Position numbers and translations under genes: made by a program. From NCBI RefSeq assembly GCF_000321225.1, contig NW_004450582.1, positions 915,148 through 979,147 of the forward strand: a stretch of DNA of 64,000 nucleotides, given 5' to 3'. The notes under the pieces were generated by a model, which saw only the letters and a program-made list of their open reading frames with translations, did no database searches and was not told where the DNA came from. Shown piece by piece: positions 35,201-46,211 of the stretch. The DNA is from Odobenus rosmarus divergens. Lineage: Eukaryota > Chordata > Mammalia > Carnivora > Odobenidae. How positions within the stretch are numbered: the first letter of the stretch is position 1; the number at the start of each line of letters is the position of its first letter.

Positions 35201-37931
35201 CATAAAGTCTGACCACCTGATATTAGTGTTTAAAGACAGTAAATTTGGTGTGTGTTGGATCAGCCGAGGATAACTGAGAGCCAGAGACCTCACAAGAGAT
35301 GAAAACAGCAGTTCGGACATACAGCTATTTCTTTATGTCCAGGAGTAAGACTTAGCTTTAATTACACAAAATACTTCAGAAAGTACATTAGTATTTTACT
35401 ACCGTCAAAAGAACAATGGATTTTCCAGTGGGACTAAGTGGGCACACACTTTTGTTTTACTACTTATTTTAATATTGCTTCCCTTGCCCCTCTGCTAAAA
35501 TAAAATTACCTTAGAGAAATAAATGCTAGATTTCAAATTACCAACATCACAGAGCACCATAAACTCTCCTCAGGGCTCATGTAAATCCAACATTAACCAA
35601 GCTCACCTCTGCTCAGCTTCGGGAAAAAAACCTTCTGAGAAATATCTCACAATTAAAACAGCTATCCATATAAATGTTCTTCCATCAGTGCCCACAATTT
35701 CAAGGAAATGACTAAACTAGGAGATAAAAGGCCTAAAAAGTCCAAAGTAACACATTAAATGGACCAGAATTCAATTGTGATTAGTTGAAATTAACATTAA
35801 TAATAAATTTATAGTATTATATTCAATTGTATTTTTTTATTTTCTTAATTTGAAATCTCTAGCACAGTACTTTTTTTGTGGTCTAAAGCAACTCAAAGCT
35901 TTTCTAAGGCCTATAATTACAAGTCTCCATGGTACAGTTTCATTAAAAACTTTCATTAAACAACAGCTGCCCTTGTATATGGTCTTCTAATCAATTTGGT
36001 CAAACAGAATGACTTCTAATCAGCTGTTGATAAAAATAGAAGATGAAATTTTAATTCTAATAGATTAACCACAAACTCAAGACAGTCTTCAAAATCCATC
36101 TAGCTCTATTCTCCAGTGGATTTAATGACTATTCAGCAACTCATTACTAAATAGAACAAGATGAACATTTTCCAGTTCATTAAAGAAATGTACTATGTAT
36201 TTTTGCATTGTCCTCATGATTCGTTACAGGGAGTCTTAATTACAAGATAATGGATAATGGTTATTAAATGCAGACTGCAGTAATGAAGCTCTATTCATTT
36301 GCGAACCTCAGAGACTGCAAAGAGAGGAAAATAAAATTACTAGCTTCAAAAGATTAACGGATCAAATTATTATTCAATTTTGAAAATCTCATTCAGACTT
36401 CATAGAAACAAGAAGAGATTAAAAACTAGTATTAAGACCACAGTAGTACATTAAAAAAAATAATATCTTAAGGCTATTACTGCATAATAAGCTTCAGATG
36501 TGATTATTAGAAAAACATATAGCTAACAATGGGAAAACACACATTTTTATTTCCCGAACAAATCTTATTTATGAGAGAGGAAGTTACTAGCAGGATCTTA
36601 AAGACAGTCATGGTGAACATGGAAGATCCATGTGCCTGTGCTACAAAAGAACACCACAATGGAAGGTATTATTAACATTTTACACTTTGCTAATGAAAAA
36701 TAGGATTTAAAATCAACTGCTGCTTGAGAAAGCTTGTCATTAAGCAGAATTCATGCCAACCCTATAATAAGAGCTTCTGGGCACATTATTCATTAGCACC
36801 ATGTTTTCTATCGCTAAGAAATTACCGATTAAAGTTTAGCAAGACAGTTTTGTATGGTAATTGACACTAATTTATACTTGCAATCTGCAATGGGACACTT
36901 TTTTTTTAAACAAATATAATGCACAAAAATATGAAGCCCCAAATTAAAACATTTTCTTTGTTACTATGTTCTTTCACTCAACACAGGCTTGACAATAATT
37001 GGGGTGAGATATAAAGATCCAGTGTTATGTCTGGAGAACTGGCCAGAGTAAAGACGGAAGCAGAAGACCCTGGGGGGGAGGTATCGGTATGGTGCTAACA
37101 GTTAATCTGGAGACAATTAAACCACAAAGACATCCTTACATGATCCAGGGATAATAACTAACCTTGTGAAGGGGGAAGTTTTCCAAAAGAGAGAGGAAAA
37201 GCTTAAGAAAAATAAAAGAACCTGTTTTCTCAGTTCTTTCCTTCAATCTAACTGGTAAGCTCTGAAAATACTCCTCAGTTGGTCTAGTCCGTCACATGAG
37301 AAAGGCAACAGAGCATCATAATTAAGCAGCAAGGCATGTTCAAGCAGAATGGCAATCAGAAAGCAATCACAATCTCAGAGTTAGAAAATATCTCAAATAC
37401 CCCAAGGGTAAGATTAGTTCATGATAACCACATTCCTTGCAGTTGCCTTCCCCTCAATAAAAATAAAAATGTGGCCATTTAAAATAATGCAGAACAGTAT
37501 GATTCAAATGGAATACAAGGTGGGGACTCTGACTATATAATCCTTGGTAATCGACAGTAATGTCCCTGGGAGAATATTCTAAACCATTATGCTAACCATA
37601 CAAAGATATGTGTTAAAACTGCTTGACACAAACAAGAGTCCCTGAGTTACGTCTAATGTGACAAAAGTTTCCTTTCACTTCTAAAACTTAGGTGATTTGA
37701 AATGGTTTCAGAACTGTAATAACGCTAGAGATGAGTTTCCAGTCAATGCAAACAACATCTTTTAGAGTGGATTTAAATTGTTTAATCTTTCAAACAACTC
37801 TAAATGTTTTGTTTGCTTTTTGTTTTTTTTTACAAATTTGGAAAAAGATTTAACTCAGCTGTTTACAAGGCCATACTGTCAGCAAACTGAGAAACAACAG
37901 AATGTTTCCTAAACCTAGCTCTTCGCTTCCT
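35201..37931. other. Repeat-poor intronic block (DERA intron)
   Basis: For about 2.7 kb no interspersed repeat can be identified, unusual for this window. The block is AT-rich and contains many TAATTA/ATTAAT and CAGCTG-type words (for example near 36018-36045). No coding evidence. It is a candidate for conserved non-coding sequence, by inference only. Confidence 0.4.
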
Positions 37932-37940
37932 CTAATTTTT

Positions 37941-38152
37941 CTTCAAAGATTTATTTTAGAGAGAGAGAGCGAAAGAGAGTGAGAGCATGTGTGCGAGCAG
38001 GAGGAGAGGCGGGGGGGGGGGAGGGAGAGGTACAAGCAGACTCCGTGCTGAGCACGGAGCCCCACAAAGGGCTCCATCCCACGACCCTGGGATAATGACC
38101 TGAAACAAAACCAAGAGTCAGAAGCCCAACCAACTGAGTCACCCAAGCGCCC
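37941..38152 (-). mobile_element. CAN-SINE, diverged
   Basis: The reverse head GTCACCCAAGCGCCCC is at the right, and a long G-run (about 38010-38021) lies in the middle. CTAATTTTT is duplicated at 37932-37940 and 38153-38161. Confidence 0.93.
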
Positions 38153-38354
38153 CTAATTTTTAATATTGTATTAGTGCTCCTGAGAATGTTTGTGAATATG
38201 TACACGGAGTTTACAGTTCAGAAATGAGCTCCCAAAATCATGCCGCCCTTCTGAGTTCTTACTTCTCCTCTTCCCACTCCCTCTTTTGAGTAAGACTATC
38301 TGGGAAGGAAAGGTGAGGTAACTGAGCCCTAGAAGATTTACAATTAAAACAAAG

Positions 38355-38715
38355 GTTCCGGAATTAAGATGGTGGGGATGGTTGCAAAACTTTGTGAATA
38401 TACTAAAAATCCCTGAACTGCACTTTTTTTTTTTTTAAACATTTTATTTATTTATTTGACACAGAGAGAGAGAGAGAGAGAGCACAAGCAGCTGGAGTGG
38501 CAGGCAGAGGGAGAGGGAGAAGCAGGCTCCAGGAGAAGCAGGCTCCCTGAGGAGCAGGGAGCCTGATGCAGAACTCGATCCCAGGATCCTGGGATCACGA
38601 CCTGAGCCGAAGGCAGTCGCTTAACCAACTGAGCCACCCAGAAGCCCCGAGAACTGCACACTTTCAAGGTGAATTTTATCTTATGGGAATTATATCTCAA
38701 CTTAAAATAAAAAAG
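38355..38715 (+). mobile_element. Old L1 3' end split by a CAN-SINE
   Basis: The left part (AAACTTTGTGAATATACTAA) and right part (TTTATCTTATGGGAATTATA then TCTCAACTTAAAATA) join into the usual L1 3' end. The SINE lies between them. Confidence 0.75.
38424..38650 (-). mobile_element. CAN-SINE with small internal duplication
   Basis: The reverse head GAGCCACCCAGAAGCCCC is at the right. AGAAGCAGGCTCC occurs twice in a row around 38519-38548. GAACTGCAC is duplicated at 38415-38423 and 38651-38659. Confidence 0.95.
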
Positions 38716-39342
38716 CAAAAGAGAATGTATTCATGAGAAAGGGGGAGGAAAAAAGCTATCTAATAAAACTAACTCTAAGTAAAATTATCAATAAGTTGAC
38801 AAATCGAGTATATATAATCAACTGTACCCTCACCCCTTTCTTGAACTCATGTTTTAAGGTAACTCCTAGTCCTCTCTGTAAGCGGTTCCCACCAGCTCCC
38901 AAGTAGGACATCCACAATCCAGGCCTCCTCTCTAATTGTCATCAACTATTACAACATAACATTTAGCTGTCATTGGCTGAAATCGATATGGTACCAGTGA
39001 TAATGCTTTATTCAGTAGATGGAAGTTAACCAAATGAACAGCATTCATATTCAAAGTACCAAACAACCTGAAGCACTACTTTTGAAGAAAAATACTTTGA
39101 CACATTTATCATTATAGTTCCTTGAAAAGATTTTGGAAGAGTGGCACCAACACTGAGAATTTCATCCTGGTCAAAGAGAGAGAATTTTAATGAAAGGACC
39201 TTTCAGGACCAGCTCATGACGCCTGCTGGGGTTCAGAGACCACCGTGTGGACAATCTGGGGCCACACCAACATGGCGGTCCTCACCAATGCAGCTACTGG
39301 GTGTTGTTGATCCCAAATGGGATGTGCCAGAAGAGTTTTGAA
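38716..39342. other. Intronic sequence; possible unassigned remnant at 39130-39342
   Basis: Positions 39130-39342 are richer in GC than the surroundings and hold a 66-codon frame on the plus strand (39141-39341). I do not recognise the product. It could be a pseudogene fragment or the inner part of the adjoining hAT element. No poly(A) or flanking repeat was seen. Confidence 0.3.
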
Positions 39343-39541
39343 GATTTCGTATAAAAAACGGAATGTCAAATATCTCATAAATAAGTTTTATATTGATTAC
39401 ACATTGAAATGATATATTGTGGATTTATTGGGTTAAATAAAATACATTATAATTACTTCCACCTGTTTCTTTTTACTTTACTAATGTAGCTATTACACTT
39501 TTTAAAATTATATATCTCAATTAGACAGCACTGGTCTAGAG
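39343..39541. mobile_element. hAT-Charlie (MER1-like) DNA transposon fragment
   Basis: ATTGATTACACATTGAAATG, TTATTGGGTTAAATAAAATA, then CACCTGTTTCTTTTTACTTT and a terminal GACAGCACTGGTCTAGA follow the order of a common MER1-type element. One terminus only. Confidence 0.75.
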
Positions 39542-39826
39542 CTTCAATGAGACACCAAAGTCTGTAATCACCCTGCATAGGGTACATAAAATTTGATATC
39601 CTTTTTAAACTAATATTTTTTACATGTTGGTTTAAATTTATTTAGGAAAAAAGGTTTAATTCCGCTTTAGAGATAGAGCAAGAAGATCCCTGGTGATGGC
39701 ACTTAACTATTCTCTCTTATCCAAGCAATTCGGCTCTGCCCCCAAATTTGAATCCCTCACTCAGCCAAACAAAAGCTCTGTAATTAACTAGACCCACTTT
39801 TCTTGAAAAATGTAGACTATCCATCT

Positions 39827-39871
39827 GGGTTAGGGTTAGGGTTAGGGTTAGGGTTAGGGGTTAGCGGTTAG
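39827..39871 (+). repeat. Interstitial telomeric repeat (GGGTTA)n
   Basis: Five perfect GGGTTA units (39827-39856) are followed by two imperfect units, GGGGTTA and GCGGTTAG. No subtelomeric sequence surrounds it; the location is inside a gene intron. Confidence 0.97.
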
Positions 39872-40154
39872 AACCTAAGAGCATGTCCCTGGAATGTCTT
39901 ATACCCAATTCTAATCATATGCTGCAGAGGAATTCTAGTAACTGCAATTTTCTCTGTCTGGAACATTTTGAGTGGTTACGATGTCTCTTATGGATTAGCA
40001 CCCTAGGAGACTGGCCAGCCCTTAATCCTGTCTAGAACTGGCCTTGCTTTCAGTTTTCAAACACACAGGACTACCTCTAAAACTACACTTGACTGATTAT
40101 GACTTGTACTCACAGCTCCGTGTTCAACCCAACCACTCTCTTTCTTAACCCTTC

Positions 40155-40275
40155 CATATCCATTCAACTAATATTTACTGACCACCTACTACGTGCCAGT
40201 ACCTTTGTACACATATAGACACAGCAACGTGTACAAGCCAAGGCTTTCCTTTACAGGACTCTGTACCATTAGAGG
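40155..40275 (-). repeat. L2 LINE 3'-end fragment
   Basis: ACTAATATTTACTGACCACC, TACTACGTGCCAGTACC and the following GCTTTCCTTTACAGGACTCT are the reversed L2 3' end. Confidence 0.7.
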
Positions 40276-42929
40276 CAACCCTGGCTTAGTTATAGAAGTT
40301 ATATGTGCTTTCTCTCAGTCTGGCCACTTAAATTAAAAAAAAAAAATCTTTATCTGTCTCCATCACATTACCCTCTGTTTTTCAGAGAACACTGTGGCAT
40401 TGCTGAGAAGAAAAAAATGAGATTCATGAGATTAGGCTAGTACCCTATGATCAAACGAAAATGCCAGAAATACCCACAGGCATTGTTATTGTATAGGTAT
40501 AATGGTTTGGATAAAGTAGTAAAGTATTTTAGACTCAATATAAAGTGAAAACATCAATCTGTAAATCAAGTTACTGATGCCAAATGCCTCAAAATCAAAA
40601 TGCTTTCCTTTTTAGCCAGCCCCTGCAGCCAAATCTACTGATGTAGGGATTTACTATGTTAAGCAAATGTCCTCTATTGATATGGTAGTTTTAAAGTCAT
40701 CTTATCTTAAAATGACACAAGCATATCTAACATATTCTTTTTTCCTCCGCATTTGCTGGGAGGGAAGAGGGAGATGGAACCTCAATACAAGGTAAAATGT
40801 GATTTGGTATCACTACACTTGGGCAAAGAAGAGTAAAATGAAGAAGCATTTTAACAAAATAACAAGCTAGATATGCTTCAAACAAGTGAAATTCATTTTG
40901 ATTGTGCTTTCTATTGTCACTAGCAAGTTTGGAATATATAGTATATGTTAACATTAAAAGTCAGGTATGCTTGTGTGGAATCTATTAACTTGAGAGAAAA
41001 TTACTCAAATTGAAGAAATAGCTGCTTAAAATGGATTTAGAAATACATTTTACTGAACAAAGCTTGCTAGAAAATTAGGCTACTTTATCAGGATTAGAAA
41101 GTGCTATGAATTTTAAACACAAAGCTTTTAAAAACAATGCAGAGCATATTTGAGATTATCATACCTCAATGTCATCATAAATCTTTTTTTTTTCCAACAC
41201 TGGATGATAAGTATGTAGAGTTACTTTCTACAGTGACCTGTCTTTCATAAAAGAAGTTGTGTTAATTTTTCTGTGGGGAGTTTTATCTCGAGGCAATTGT
41301 TTCACTGTACCTGGAGACTCCTATCATATGCTTCCCATTAGTGGATCTACAGATGGCTACACCTTGAAAAGGCTCAGAACAGAAATATTTGCCATGTGGA
41401 GCTTTGGAGTTGGCCACTGGGGTTACTGCAGTTAGCACCAACAACTTCCAAAGACAATGCCGCCTCTCTCCTACTGTTCAAATTCTGTCTCTATTTTTCA
41501 ACGAGGCATGTCTTCATTTTTAGCTTTCTTCCTCCTTTTCACTCCGCCACCACCAGACGCCTTGATTCCTCCACAAAAGAGGTATGTGCTGGAAAAGGAG
41601 AAAGTGACAGAGCCCCGCAAAGCTCCTCTATGGGTGAGCACCCATAATCACAAAGGGTCACCACACACTTCTGCCGAGTCATGTGCATCACTGGGATATC
41701 AAAATCCCTCACAAATGCCTGAAAGCACATGAGGCAAGGAGAAAGGAGGGAAGAGGCAGTTTGCGAACTAGGCAGGAAGAACAGTCCTGACCTAGACTCC
41801 GCAAAAGTCATGGACTAATACAACAACACACTTGCAAGCTGGATCCATTTTGCATATTCACTCGAACTCATCTAGGATCTCCCTGAATGTCACACACTTT
41901 TTTTTTCTTTAAAGCACTGCCTTGCCAATGAATATATATGCCTGAATTTCCCTCACAGCAGAAAGGCTATGGGTTCTTTTCCAAAACTAAATAGAAATAG
42001 AAATAACATATAACCATACGGTAATGATGTATATTTCAGACAAATAGCTTACAATACACACTTCATACGGAGGTTTTATCTGTTTCTCACAGAACTTCCT
42101 ATTACAAAACTAATAGGTTTGATTAAAAGGTTATTCATTTTTAGGCGATTTCCCCCCACCAGAAAACAGAATATAAAGTTCCTTAACATGTATAAGTTAG
42201 GTCTTTACCTACCTTCCTTTTAAACCTACATTTAAAATTCCTGATACATATTTAATGTTTTTAATATTACCTATATAATTGCTTTGAGTGTGGCATTTAT
42301 TTCCTCCCTCTAAAGCACATGTTATATCACAGATATAATTTCTCCCAGGTATTTCAAGGAGCCATTAAATGTCAAAATCCAAAGTGAACACATAGGTAAC
42401 TCAAAAATGTAAAGCCTCAGTGAAGAAAAAAATTCAGCTGTTAAGTTTATGACCAAAAATAGGAAATGGGATTCACAATGATAACCTCTAAGGTAAAATG
42501 GCATTTAAAAAAACTGGGTGAGAGACAGTTCACAGTGTCAGCTTATGTTGGAGATCCATTTACTTGTGTTTCTGTCAAAAATATCATAAATTTACTCTTG
42601 AGAAAGAAGAGTTTCTGAGTTGACCTGGCCCACTTTTTTTTTTTTTTTTATCTTACACATGGAAACTAAAGAGCACATTTTTTAAGTATGAGGAGCTAAA
42701 AAGTGTTGTGATATGGAATGGACAGATAAGACAGGTTTGATCATGGCCTTTGTTCATCTTCGGCCTTCAGCTGCTTAAAGAATAAAATTTTAGGATTTCC
42801 AGGATCTGAATCTAGTCTTCCATTGTTCTCTCCTGCTACTCACTCACAAGTATCTCGGACTTCAGGAAACTCTGATGCTGATGACGACACAGCAGTAACA
42901 GTGGTAGTAGTGATGGAATAGGTCCCCCT
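40276..42929. other. DERA intron sequence, nothing firmly recognised
   Basis: A 2.6 kb stretch without a repeat I can identify. It contains poly-A/T runs near 40335, 41181 and 42633. The overlapping 83-91 codon frames at 41396-41811 have no recognisable domain. Confidence 0.4.
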
Positions 42930-43171
42930 TTCTGAGAACTCACCAGGTGCTTGGCTCCGACTAAACACTTCATACATCTACCCTCATTTAATCTTTAGGA
43001 TAACTTCATAGACAGGTGCTCTCGGGATCTCCATTTACAAATGAAAAAAACAGGGGTTAGAGATATTGAGGAATTCATCTAGGACCACAGTTTTTAAATG
43101 TCATAAATGGAATTTAACACAGCTTTTTCTAAGTCCAGGCTCTTAACCACTACACAGCCGTGCCTCCTAAC
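42930..43171 (-). mobile_element. MIR element
   Basis: TAAACACTTCATACATCTAC, TCCATTTACAAATGAAAAAA and GGCTCTTAACCACTACACAG are MIR landmarks in reverse order. Confidence 0.85.
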
Positions 43172-43269
43172 CCAGACGAGTTTCTGTTTGGCAAAAACAC
43201 CCTCTATCTACCCTATCAACTTTGTTCTCTCTATTCTTTCTCTCCCTGTCAAAATCCTATCTGGCCGAG

Positions 43270-43575
43270 TTCAACTGTTCCCTTCAATAGGAAATGGCAC
43301 CATCGTTGCTTTCTTCTTGTTTGAATGTAACATGATGACTGGAGCTTGGCAGCCATCTTTCAACCATGAGGGAAATGACAAGAGAATAACAGGCATCAAT
43401 CCTGGTACTGATGATGAGCCAACAGCAGTGACTGGTTACTACCTCCAGACTTCTTGTTATGTAAGAAAAATAATTCCTTATTTATTTAAGTCACTGTTTT
43501 CAAGTTCCAGGCAATTTGCAGCCATATGCAAAAACATAACTGATGCAATCTCTGGATTATTCATTTTCGCTCTGC
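43270..43575 (+). mobile_element. Ancient LTR remnant, ERVL-MaLR (MLT1-like)
   Basis: The right half reads CTCCAGACTTCTTGTTATGT, then AGAAAAATAATTCCTTATTT and TTTAAGTCACTG, typical of the polyadenylation region of an old MaLR LTR in sense. The 158-codon frame over it is chance. Confidence 0.65.
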
Positions 43576-43650
43576 TGACCTAGAAATCCAATGGTACACT
43601 ACATCTGTTAATTTCCCAGGGCATCACTCTGCAACCATGACACAAAGTAT

Positions 43651-43688
43651 TATCCCCCCGGCCCCCCAAACCCCCCCCCACACACATG
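43651..43688. repeat. C-rich tract
   Basis: Three C-runs of six to nine bases separated by GG and AAA precede a short (CA)n. The minus strand, sense for DERA pre-mRNA, carries the G-runs. Confidence 0.85.
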
Positions 43689-43690
43689 GC

Positions 43691-46024
43691 TCTGCTTGCC
43701 CAGCTGAGACCCTACGATACCGCCAGCTATGCTTATCCAGGCCTTTAACTCCCCACTCTGTCCACGTTGGTTAATCAGATAGGAGTCAGAGTCCGGCTGA
43801 GTAAAATGTGGAAGGAAAAGAAGCAAGTGAAAGGAGATTCAAGAAAGCTATTAGGAATTATTAGGAAAAGCTAAAAGTGAAAAGCCACAGAACAGCAAAG
43901 ATTTCTGCTAGAGAAGCAACCATTTGAGAGACTAGTCAACGAAGCCTCTATAATATATCAACTGTGTGAACAAGTTATGGAAGAAACTAAGAGAAAGGAA
44001 CTGTCTTATCAATGAACAGAGAATATAAAGAGCTCTAGCAATTGCAGAAAATGCAGAAAGAAACTAAGGTACAAGTCTTTTTTTTTTTCTTTTAAAGAGA
44101 ATTGGAGAAGATACAGGGCCTGAATAAGTTGAGAAATTTCTACAATGTCTTCCCCTCACTCCTCATTCGTCATCATGATATTGGCCATATGAGGTTAGCA
44201 CAGTGGTCATAGTATAAACTTAATAATGACACAATCCACATGAATTCTGTATTAGTCAAGCTTTAGTGAAACATAACGACCACAATGAGCACAAATGAAC
44301 TCTTCAATGATTCCACAGCTGCCTACTTGTATAAACAAATGGTTTTTATTTAATTAATTTTCTTTAACCAACAACCTAACACAGCACTTACCATGTGCTG
44401 GACACTGCCCTAAGAGCTTTAAAAATAACCTGACAAATCATTACAAATAAAGCAGTTATCAGATGCTTCCAACTCCAAATGAAGCCATCTTGCTGAGAAA
44501 TTCTGGGAGTAACAGAGGGGGAAGACATATTTTGAAGGCTAACGTGCTCAAGAAGAAATCTTGAGAAATCCTTAATGGAAACACAGGATGATGCTTCCTG
44601 ACTCGGGGATCTTTCCTCAACCTATTCTGTACCAACACAAGTATTTGTGGATGACTGCTGTGTGCTCAGCAATGACTAAGAAGCTTCCCTGACTGGAAGT
44701 GGCTCCATTTTGAGACCTAAGTGGCCTGTACAGAGTGCTGGAGTCGGGAGGGACCCAGCTGGAAAGTACAACTGGGTGTAACAACAGACTGGAGTCTACA
44801 AGATATGACATGACGGAGTGAGGGGCTGAGGTTTCTCCTCAGCCAACGGAACCAGAGGAACAGTAGATGGAGAAAGAACAATTTAGTTCCAGGACATTCT
44901 AAATTAGGGTTCCTCACTAACTGGTACAGTTTGGGTTTCAATTATCTGATTTTAGTCCTCGTTTCCATCAGCTTACAGAGCAAATTTATATTAAATTTCT
45001 TCCGCTCTCCTTTTCTAAGTTATTTAGTCCTAACATGAACATAATATCTTGATTGGCAAGGCTGCTTTCAGCCTAGAGAGAAAATTTTCTCTTTTCTTGG
45101 AAGAGTTTCTGATTTGGGTTGGACAAATGTCCTGACTTCACTGGTGGGGAGGGAGGACAGGGTGAGGAAGGGTTTGTAACCTATGGTTTCAGCTCAGTGG
45201 ATTTTCTTTAATCAAATATTTTCAAGAAGTCCACACCTAGTTCTTGTCACCTATCAACTAGTTTTGCACAAGTAATGTCACACAGTTACTGAATGTACTA
45301 CTTCTTTCACAGAGATTTAAAATTTAAAAGGCTTAAACTAAAGAATGAGAAACTAACAGTGGAATTTCAGACATGAGCCACAGGAAGGGGAAGGGGGCAA
45401 TGTTACCAGAGATCGCAAGGGAGGTTTTCTACAACTGGCCCCTTACAGTGAATGGCATGCTTATGCTTCTACAGCTGTGTGTTAACTGTAATCTTGTCTG
45501 CTTAAAAAGTTCCATTTCCAAAGACCGCAATCCTCTATGTCTACAGGACCTGACAGAACCTAATGAGTATTCTTTTACTCTATTCTTTGGTTCAATATTA
45601 ATAATGGTACATGAGAAAAACTCTGCCATACTTTGAAATGTTTGATATGATGGGGTTAAACAAAAATACACAATTTTCCTTTCTGTAAGCTTTCAGGGTC
45701 TTTTCTAAATACATGTGTACTAGGAGTGTCTTACTGGAGTATATATTACACAGTATCCCCAAAGCTGTATGACCATGAGGCCCATTTGTTAGAGAAGTTT
45801 TCACTGAAATACTGTTTCACAGAACACAATTTAGAAATCATTATTTTAGCTGAAAAACTGCCCCCCAATATACAACCTTTCTTTGTTCATTTGGTGGGAG
45901 ACAAGCTGGTCTTTAGAATAACCTTTCAGTTCTGACTCTACTTTTCCAGTATTCCAAATCATCCAAGGCCATGTGTTGTCGAGTTCATTATATTGCCTAG
46001 CTAATGAAAATTCATTTTTTGTTT
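43691..46024. other. DERA intron sequence; only a MIR trace at about 44385-44440
   Basis: CCATGTGCTGGACACTGCCC followed by TAAGAGCTTTAAAAATAACC resembles a reversed MIR/L2 end. The rest was not recognised. Confidence 0.4.
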
Positions 46025-46211
46025 GTTTTTAAAGATTTTATTTATTTGTCAGAGAGAGAGAGAGAGAGCACAAGCAGAGGGAGCGCAGGCAGAGGGAGAA
46101 GCAGGCTTCCTGCTGAGCAAGGAGCCCGATGTGGGACTCGATCCCAGGACCCTAGGATCATGACCTGAGCTGAAGGCAGACACTTAACCAACTGAGCCAC
46201 CCAGACGCCCC
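46025..46211 (-). mobile_element. CAN-SINE
   Basis: AAAGATTTTATTTATTTGTC and (GA)n are at the left, GAGCCACCCAGACGCCCC at the right. TGAAAAT-like flanks suggest an imperfect target-site duplication. Confidence 0.94.

Noticed and set aside
43107..43583. 158-codon plus-strand ORF, the longest in the window
   Set aside because: It runs across a reversed MIR and an MLT1-like LTR, has no recognisable domain, and is antisense inside the DERA intron.
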